Shown here: positions 57,131 through 64,000 of the stretch, piece after piece
How positions within the stretch are numbered: the first letter of the stretch is position 1
Layout: each line of letters begins with the position of its first letter
Assembly: GCA_944548615.1 (NCBI GenBank)
Contig: OX155976.1
Location: 817,954-881,953, forward strand
Source of the DNA: Micropterix aruncella
Taxonomy: Eukaryota > Arthropoda > Insecta > Lepidoptera > Micropterigidae
Direction: 5' to 3'
Length of the DNA stretch: 64,000 nucleotides
Program-made: the position numbers and the translations under genes
Notes under the pieces: model-generated
Database searches by the model: none
Seen by the model: the letters and a program-made list of their open reading frames with translations, nothing else
Told to the model about the DNA's origin: nothing

Positions 57131-57152
57131 TGTAACATGGCCCATAGCTCCC

Positions 57153-57640
57153 TAATATCGCTACCGAAACCGTTGGGAACCGCGTCGGAGTTGCTCGCTG
57201 CCTCTACAAAGTGAGAAGGGCCAGTTTTACTATCTGTATAGCTCCGCTTCCGCGCGGCCGCACAGTGTGACCGCGCCCCGTCCTTTAGACAGTTTTGCGG
57301 GATATAGAGTGTTTATTTTATTATCTGCCGTAACTCTGAGGGGGTTACGTTTATTTTGCACATCTCTGAATATATTATAAGTCCACACTGTCGGCAGGCT
57401 AACGCGTGAACGTCCCTTTCCGCACCCGCGACGAACACATATGAATAAGGAATAACCAAGCGTTAAGATGGCTCCAGTACGCGTACTTTTAACAATGGCA
57501 ACTAAGTAACAACAACAGTAACTTGTAAAAGTTGTTGTTAAAATAAGGTGCACAGAAACCGCTAGATAGCTAGCTATAAATCGCGAAGCCGCAGTGTGAG
57601 GAAACAACTGCAGAATTTCTAGGCGTTGTGAGTGTAATTT
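57153..57640. other. GC-richer segment, possible minus-strand LTR
   Basis: On the minus strand two AAATAAAC signals (about 57320 and 57360) follow a promoter-like stretch. No ends or target duplication found. A 125-residue frame here has no likeness. Confidence 0.25.
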
Positions 57641-58375
57641 TTAATGAACAAATGAATGAACGTTTTATTGTCGAAATTACATGTAATTACATTCGTACAT
57701 AATTGGCGAATTTCCGCTCTCGAACGTGACACAATATACAATAGGCTGTAATATTAGAGCTACTATTAGTAACAGGTAGTTTATCACAATTTTTCTGCTT
57801 GATAATAGTTTGGATATCTTACCTATTCTAAAGACAAATAAAAAATACAAGGTGTTCAGTATCAATCCTGAATAGAATAGTTTTAAAGGATCCTGAATTG
57901 TTGGAATGAGATCATATAAACTGTCAAAATACTTAATAGAAGATAAAATACTTAACAGAAGATAAAAAATCAATAACAGAAATAGTAAAAATAAATCCAA
58001 ATAATAATATCTAAAACTGTCAAAAATAATCGACTATTCTGTTTGTCATTCTCTATTTATTATAATGATATGTACCATTTAATGCCGATTATATCATGGA
58101 ATTACGTTTTATTTATTACGTAATATTTGTATTTTTTTGGGTATTTCATTTAAGGGCAAGTTAGTTTTATTAGCATCTTACTAAAACTTTTACATAATTT
58201 ATTGTAATATTAGAGTCCTGTCCGCCCTAGAGCGGGCTAGTCCCAGTTGGGTGACAGAATCAAATAAGCAAAATGTTAAGGTTTTGCCATTCGGTTCCTG
58301 TTATTTTTGTAAGCAAAAATAAATGTTTTATAGTAATTAATTCTTAAATAAATAAATCAAAAAACTAATATAATC
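57641..58375. other. AT-rich, LINE-tail-like edge then unassigned
   Basis: 57645-57690 reads on the minus strand like a LINE end (AATTTCGACAATAAAACG). A hydrophobic 107-residue frame at 57677-58000 is judged chance. Confidence 0.3.
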
Positions 58376-58383
58376 AATTTATA

Positions 58384-59119
58384 CAGGGGCGGATCTATAT
58401 AAGGGCTTTTGGGCTGCAGCCCAGGACCCCGTGGATATAAAGGGCCCCAGCCTCCATTAAAAATAATGATCAATATTGTGAATTAAAAAACAAAATATCA
58501 AATTTTCAAAAATCCTATCATAAGGTTGGCAACCCTGAGATCAAATTCTCGCATCTATTCCGGGGGACTCCCGGTGCTTGTTTTCAGTGTATTTTCTCGC
58601 AAATGCGAACAAGTTTCATGTACCTATCAATTTCTCGGTGAATGGGGCGGACCGCTAGCGACAAATTCTTGTGAAATACCATTTTTTTTTTAATTCTTTA
58701 TTCATAGAAATAACATCTATGTATAGCAGTTGAGTTCCTACCGAGGCTAGTGCCTTGTCAATAGGTAACTAGTAATGAATGTTTGTTTAAATTTTATTTA
58801 TATTAACTTGCTTTACAAATAATATTACTACTTGCTTAATTAAGCTACAAATTAAGATATTATTACAATTAGTATTAATGTTGTTTTGTCTATTTTAGTG
58901 AAAAGTTAAATGTTTGTTTGTGTCAGTTGTGTTTGTGTGTCTGTCATATTAAACAAATAAAATATTGTATTGTTCTCTTTTTATATATATTGAGTACCTA
59001 GTGACCTAGACATCATTATCAAAAACAGTTTTTTTTGCAAAATGGCAATTAGTTGATTAATTAGGCACGCCCTTAAGTAATATTAGCCCGGGACCCCACA
59101 AACTGCCGATCCGCCCCTG
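58384..59119. mobile_element. hAT-type MITE
   Basis: Ends CAGGGGCGGATC and GATCCGCCCCTG, flanked by the perfect 8-bp duplication AATTTATA at 58376-58383 and 59120-59127. The 8-bp duplication and CAGGGGCGGATC ends are hAT features. 736 bp with no transposase. A T-rich segment at 58682-58760 may be a LINE tail inserted later. Confidence 0.88.
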
Positions 59120-59143
59120 AATTTATAGCATCTTTTTTAGATG

Positions 59144-59735
59144 CCTTTTACTTTCCTGGCAAGGCAAGTATTGTGGACGCGCTTCTGTGTCTCTGTGTGT
59201 CTGTCTGTGTGTATTCCTCCACGACAGCATCCAAACGCTTCATCCGACTGAGCTAAAATTTGGTCATGGCAAGAGTGGTCATGCACGGATGATTGTGGTT
59301 GATATCGGCCCACCAGGGGGCGCGCTAGTCATACTTCAATCTCGAAATATTGGACTTAAATACTTGAAATTCCGTACACAGATGCGTCGTAGGGTCGAAA
59401 CCATATTGTTAAAATTTGGTTTCAAAATCTCTTATACAAGCGTCACAAAAAATAAAATATCGACATAAATTTTAATCAAATAATAACGTCGATCCGCCCG
59501 TGTGGGGGGGGGTTGGGGGAGGGTGGTGGGAAGGTAGGGGGAAGGGGAGAATAGAAAGAAAGAGGGGGGTATGGGGGGGAGAAGATTTGGTGATGGAGGA
59601 GAGGGAAGGGGGAGGAGGTGGGTTGAGGGGGAACATTTGTAAGGGGTATTTGGGGGGGGGGGGTAAGGGAGGTTTAGCGCACGAGGGGGTTGTCCACTTG
59701 CAGGGAAAGTCTTGGGGTGACACAACCGTTTTTTT
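59144..59735 (+). repeat. CTTTCC repeat family, reference copy
   Basis: Begins TTTTACTTTCCTGGCAAGGC, continues with GTGTATTCCTCCACGACAGC and CACCAGGGGGCGCGCTAGTC, then a G-rich tract (59500-59690), and ends GGAAAGTCTTGGGGTGACAC. The opening pair CTTTCCTGGCAAGG is an imperfect palindrome. No coding frame. Confidence 0.6.
59500..59690 (+). repeat. G-rich tract with many G-runs
   Basis: More than a dozen runs of three or more G on the plus strand, including runs of 8-12. Confidence 0.9.
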
Positions 59736-60253
59736 AAATTACTGTAATGTCATAAAAAAGCCATATAGTCACATAATGAATCAATTAATACTAATGTAAA
59801 AATGTCTTTTAAATTGGTACAATGTTCAATTCGAGGTCAGATCATAGAAGCCGTGGTCTATAATCATCTCATTAAAGTTGTTATTGAATGTTAGGTCCTT
59901 CAGCTATATAATAGTGGTAGGAAGTATAAATGGTTTTTATTTTTGCTGCCATTCCTATTCGAGGTTCGCATGAAAAGGTGCTACCGCGAGCATGGTGAAA
60001 GTGAATGTAAGCATTATTTTCAGTTTCTGTTAGGTGCTGTCTGATATGCATTGGTACTTAAAAGGTGAAATAACAGGTTTCAGTGAGCACATAATCTCCC
60101 TATTGCATGTACAATATTTTTATTATAAGATGAAAATTTTTATTAAAATTTGAAATATGAAGTATAATGTTAACCTACCGTACGTATGGATAGAAAACCA
60201 CAAATCTCAATAAAATAAATATAATAATTTCCAAAGAAAAAACGTAATAATTA
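59736..60253. other. Unassigned, AT-rich
   Basis: Nothing recognised. Confidence 0.3.
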
Positions 60254-60257
60254 TTAA

Positions 60258-60946
60258 ACCCTTCGGTTACGTAACGACCAAATTTGGTTGCACATCAGAA
60301 CACCGTTGACTACGTAACGAGCAATATTGGCGGCTTGCTCCCGGAGCGCACAGTAATATTATTTTCTAATTCGAACGCGTCCTAAAATCCGTACCAAATA
60401 TCTCATTATTACCATAGAGGCATAGACGGCCGCTAGAATAATTTCGCGGATATATCTGGTAAAATTCCATTGTCAAACATGGTCATTTTTTTTTTGAGAA
60501 ATCATCAACATTTTTATTGGATTTTATAAGCTAATATCAAAATATTTTTATATATAAGCAAAACGAAACTTTACTTTTGATAGAGAATCTAATACTACTA
60601 TTTACAATTTCTAAATAGGGTTCCGTATTTTTCCGTAAGACAAGCACGAGTTAGAAATGCCGAGTTTTTTTCACTTTTTCGAAGTTCTCATATTTAATCA
60701 TAATTATCCAATTGTTTTACAAATGAGATTTCAATATTCTGTATACGAAATTTCAATGCGATCATTGCACAGTTTTTTTTAATGCTTGCTATAGTAGTTA
60801 TGGAACTACTAATACTATAGTAGTTAACTATAGAGTTATAGTAAGAAATTCCAAGAATATTGCAAGAAATTCCAATAAATTGCCTGCCATGAAATTATGT
60901 CGTTACTCGAAAAGCCTGTCATGAAATTATGCCACTACTCGAAGGG
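60258..60946 (+). mobile_element. piggyBac-like MITE, full-length
   Basis: Left end ACCCTTCGGTTACGTAACG after TTAA 60254-60257, and right end ACTCGAAGGG before TTAA 60947-60950. About 689 bp without transposase. TTAA duplication and CCCTT ends fit piggyBac-type elements. Confidence 0.78.
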
Positions 60947-61014
60947 TTAATATACCATTGTTAGATAATAATATTTATTTTGATAGAATAATCTAAATAT
61001 GAATAATTTTGTTT

Positions 61015-61165
61015 GTTAAGTCGAGTGATGGAACACATTAAGGTTGTTTAAAATATTCAGCGAGAAAATGGACGATCTGTCGATAGAACGTCATTCCACC
61101 CAGGACAATGGTGTTTGCAACAACGCCGAAACATCGTCGCATCAGGTGTAGAAATCCGTTTTTAA
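61015..61165 (+). mobile_element. Penelope fragment
   Basis: Reads VMEHIKVV, a stop, then NIQRENGRS, matching the R-L-T-E-H-I-K-A-V region of the GIY-YIG protein, then ACAATGGTGTTTGCAACAAC and GCCGAAACATCG of the 3' end. Internal sequence is deleted. Confidence 0.5.
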
Positions 61166-61454
61166 TTATTTTATTTAATCCTTTAAATCAGCATAATATT
61201 TTATATATTATCATCATATCATCATATTTTATATTTTATTACCATATAAAATCTTCAGAAATAACATTGAAAAGTAAATATAATATTGTCATATGATCGT
61301 TATCATGTTACCTCTATCTGCCATACTGGTTATTTCATCCGTACGTGAGTGGCTATTATTCGGAGTGCCCAGTGAAAATCTGTGGTAATGCCTCCCTCCA
61401 CATCTGAGGGAAAAAACGAAGATAGGCCAAACAAACTTTTATTATCATTTCCCG
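61166..61454. other. AT-rich, unassigned
   Basis: Nothing recognised. Confidence 0.3.
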
Positions 61455-61469
61455 GCCCACCAACCAACA

Positions 61470-62129
61470 TCTTGCGGTGTCGACTACAACGGGCGAACCC
61501 GTCACCACAGGACGTTTTAACGATTAGTCGTTCTATCGCCCTGCAGTGAGCGTAGAAGACTTTGGACAATAACAATCCAACGTCTAGCTACGCCACAACC
61601 CGTGAGAGTCCAACGCCTTACCGCGAGTTAGCCAGGAATAAACCCGGCGGGCTCGAGATACTCGCGCCCTCACTTCCAATTGTGACCAGATTTCTCCGGT
61701 CTCTCGATTGGTTCCGAGTTCGAGGTCGATTGCGCGGTCCTCTCCCTTACGAAGCGGTGAAACGGAGTATACCGAATCTATCGCGGACTAAGGCGTCTTT
61801 GCCCGGCTCTGAACCGGGATCGGATGGCCAATGGTCATTTCAAGAGCAGTCGCCGTAAGGTAGGCAACCACCCCCGCCCTATAGGAAACAATACAGTTCC
61901 CAGACTCCCCCGACTGTTAGTCGGAGAGCACAATCGATTGGCTTGCGCCGCTCGGCGCGCAGACCGTCCAGGAGCGCCAGAGGTTTGATTCCCAGGGGAG
62001 ACTGGTTGACCCAGTGTCCTACCCAGGTTCGCACCCCGTGCGTGGAGGTCGTCGGATGGGTGTTGACCCGTGCGTGTGACCGACCCTGAACACATGGGTC
62101 ATCGTGGCCACCTCATCATGGGCCCGTTA
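61470..62129 (-). mobile_element. GCR element, near full-length copy
   Basis: 660 bp flanked by the perfect 15-bp duplication GCCCACCAACCAACA at 61455-61469 and 62130-62144. The last six bases of the 5' end are missing. Confidence 0.85.
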
Positions 62130-62219
62130 GCCCACCAACCAACAAGGAGGTAAAGTAATGTGAACGCACAAAAATTTTTCGTAATGGCGACGGAAATATC
62201 CATTTTCTGGCCCTCTGAC

Positions 62220-62360
62220 ACCTTTAAGACCATTTTTACAGACTTCAATGGAAGTCTGTTTATGTGGCTGTGTTTCTGTGTATATTCCTCCACAATAGCG
62301 CCCAAATACTTAATACAATTCAGTTGCAATTTGGCAAGAATTGAACAGTATGTGGTTGAA
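62220..62360 (+). repeat. CTTTCC repeat-family fragment
   Basis: CTGTGTTTCTGTGTATATTCCTCCACAATAGC and the following block, ending where the LINE begins. Confidence 0.45.
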
Positions 62361-62371
62361 ATCAAAATCAA

Positions 62372-63190
62372 TCAATCAAAATGTTCTTTATTCATATAGA
62401 CACAATAAAATATAATTTTTAATTTATGTTCTTATGATGCGTTCAAGCCTTACTCCCAAGCCATTTTGTCATTTACATAATCAGATATTGTATAGTATGC
62501 TTTTTTATACAATTTTGCTTTGATGGTAGCTTTAAACTTATTTACAGATAGTTCTCTAATAGTATGAGGAAGTTTGTTATAGAAGCGTATACATTGTCCC
62601 AAAAAAGAATTGCTTATTTTGTGGAGACGAGTAGCACGTACAACAAGGTTATGCTTATGTCTAATATTAACATTATGAGTGTCGCTTTTTATTTTAAACT
62701 TGTCAATATTCTTGTGGACATAAAACAGATTTTCGTATATATATTGTGATGCAACAGTAAGAATATTTATCTCTTTGAAATTTTCTCTAAGTGAAACTCG
62801 AGGACCAAGTTTATATATAGCTCTTACAGCACGTTTCTGTAGTATAAAGATGTTATTGATGTCCGCACAGCTTCCCCGGAGAAGAATCCCATAGGACATA
62901 ATGCTATGAAAGTAACTAAAGTACACTATTCTTGCTGTATCTACATCAGTCAGCCGCCTTATTGTTTTAACTGCGTATGCCGCAGAGCTAAGTTTTCCTG
63001 ACATTTTCTCAATTTGTGGGCCCCATTGTAATTTGGAGTCAATTGTTATCCCTGGAAACACAGTTGAAGCAACAGGCTCCAGTCTAGTTCCATTTATTTC
63101 TACTGTAGAAAATTTAATCACTTTGGTTTTTCTTTCATTTAATAGTAGGTTATTTACATTAAACCAATGGACACTATTAGGTCTTTGAGT
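62372..63190 (-). mobile_element. 5'-truncated LINE
   Basis: Minus-strand polymerase C-terminus, a short 3' UTR with ATGAATAAAGAAC, and a GATTGATTGATTTTGATT tail. Confidence 0.7.
62450..63190 (-). pseudogene. LINE reverse transcriptase C-terminal half
   Basis: The frame enters at about 63190 as WFNVNNLLLNERKTKVIKFS and runs to the stop at 62450. Further landmarks are FPGITIDSKLQWGPQIE, IVYFSYFHSIMSYGILL, LQKRAVRAIYKLGPRVS and RFYNKLPHTIRELSVNKFK. These span the segment after YADD to the C-terminus of a jockey/CR1-like polymerase, about 245 residues with no stop. It is the best-kept LINE frame in the window, but the catalytic half is lost. Relative of 12320-13096. Confidence 0.8.
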
Positions 63191-63519
63191 TGAAATTTTG
63201 CCATTTTGCGTTTTTTCATATACATTCCACTCCTTTTCTGTTGGGCAGTCGTGTAAAAAATATCAGTTTATTTACTTGCTATTTGCGGTTCTTCCTATTC
63301 CCTGTGTTTTTTCGCTGTGTGCCTTGATGCCCGAGCCTATCTTGTACATTTTTATAGTTAATTGGCATGAAGCGGACAAGAATATTGGCGAAGCAGATCA
63401 CGGAGTACATCGAGCGGGTTATTGGCTGTATAAGCGAACGCCAATGATGATAGCTGCACACGATTCAATTATCACGTTTTTAACACTATTCGCCAGTCCT
63501 CTTTAACATAGCTATATTT

Positions 63520-63686
63520 TGATGATAGCGCCTAAACGCTTCATCCGATTAAACTGAAATTTAGCATGCAGGCATCATTCGGTCATGGCAAGAGTTGAAA
63601 AATTGTAGTTGAAATCAGTTTACCAGAGAGCGCGCTAGTTATACGTCAATTTCGAAATATTTCAGTTAAAGACTTCGGTATAACTA
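63520..63686 (+). repeat. CTTTCC repeat-family fragment
   Basis: GATGATAGCGCCTAAACGC, AGCATGCAGGCATCATTCGG and GAGAGCGCGCTAGTTATACG, cut off by a GCR copy. Confidence 0.5.
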
Positions 63687-64000
63687 GGGTTGTCGACTAC
63701 AGCGGGCGAGCCCGTCACCTCAGGAAGTTTTAACGATTAGTCGTTCTATCTCCTTGGAGTGAGCGCAGAAGACTTGGACAAAACAGTCCACCATCTAGCT
63801 CCGCCTCAAGCCCGTAAGACGCCAACGCCTCAACCGCGAGATAGCCAAGAGTGTTACCCGGCGGGCTTAAACTCACGCCCTTACTTTCAATTGTGACCAG
63901 ATTACTCCAGTCTCTCGATTGGTTACGAGTTCGAGGTCGCTTGCGCGGTCCTCTCCCTTACGAAGCGGTGAGACGGTGTTTACCGAATCTATCGCGGACC
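63687..64000 (-). mobile_element. GCR element, running off the right edge
   Basis: 3' end at GGGTTGTCGACTACAGCGGG, collinear with other copies to the window end. Confidence 0.75.

Larger units (their letters stand above)
54481..57152 (-). mobile_element. Old GCR copy with three nested insertions
   Basis: Segments 54481-54914, 55907-55980, 56290-56464 and 57145-57152 together form one diverged GCR. Inserted are a LINE (54915-55906), a short element with an (AAT)n tail (55981-56289) and a full GCR (56465-57130). The last 8 bases, TAGCTCCC, lie beyond the inner copy. Confidence 0.65.

Noticed and set aside
57677..58000. 107-residue hydrophobic frame
   Set aside because: AT-rich composition gives Leu/Ile/Phe/Tyr codons by chance; no family pattern and a LINE-like tail overlaps one edge.
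59432..59799. Pro-rich and Gly-rich frames on opposite strands
   Set aside because: They come from the G-rich tract; no homology.

Overview
The window looks like AT-rich, intron- or intergenic-type DNA from an insect nuclear genome, most likely a moth or butterfly. No bacterial or viral gene organisation is visible: there are no operons or ribosome binding sites. The assignment rests on the repeat content: Helitrons with TCTATACTAATATTA 5' ends and CTAG 3' ends, Penelope-like elements with a GIY-YIG domain, RTE- and jockey-type LINE tails, and a 119-bp minisatellite tied to an AAACCGACTTC-type motif that I associate with Lepidoptera. The species cannot be named from what I see.

Only one segment looks like host coding sequence. 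It is a minus-strand first coding exon at 25023-24744, with an in-frame upstream stop, a membrane segment and a consensus GTAAGT donor. If it is real, 24743 down to 1 lies in its first intron. Nearly everything else that can be named is a mobile element, almost all of them truncated, nested or frameshifted.

Region by region: 1-7 kb holds a LINE 3' end, a piggyBac-like MITE fragment, a Penelope scrap, 119-bp minisatellites, a Helitron, a long (TA)n tract, an RTE tail and a solo LTR with a 4-bp target duplication. 7-18 kb holds LINE fragments and three copies of an unclassified GC-rich element (called GCR here). 17-20.4 kb holds a piggyBac-like MITE split by a TTAA palindromic element, a LINE 3' UTR and PIF/Harbinger remnants with a spliced MADF gene. 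21-24.5 kb holds minisatellites, a Penelope copy, two inverted-repeat MITEs and a Helitron end. 25-30 kb holds the host exon, a 0.45-kb direct duplication, a GCR copy and a LINE. 30-36 kb is a Helitron cluster, including a 2.4-kb decayed Helitron with helicase sequence sitting inside a (TA)n tract. 36-45.6 kb holds GCR copies, Helitrons and a LINE split exactly by a Helitron. 46-51.5 kb holds an inverted pair of Penelope 3' ends, a palindromic element flanked by 152-bp direct repeats, a tRNA-like segment and a Helitron. 52-57 kb is a nested GCR cluster with a separate CGGGTCA inverted-repeat element. 58-64 kb holds a hAT MITE with an 8-bp duplication, a G-rich repeat, a full piggyBac-like MITE, two more GCR copies and a LINE.

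The strongest candidate for something undescribed is GCR: about 666 bp, GC-rich, no long open frame with any protein likeness, at least 14 copies, 11-15-bp target duplications on several copies, a constant 3' end with variable 5' truncation, and two hairpins near the 3' end. That pattern fits a retroposed structured RNA rather than a DNA transposon. All calls come from reading the sequence by eye; no database search was run, and boundaries are generally good to a few bases where a target duplication is given and to tens of bases elsewhere.
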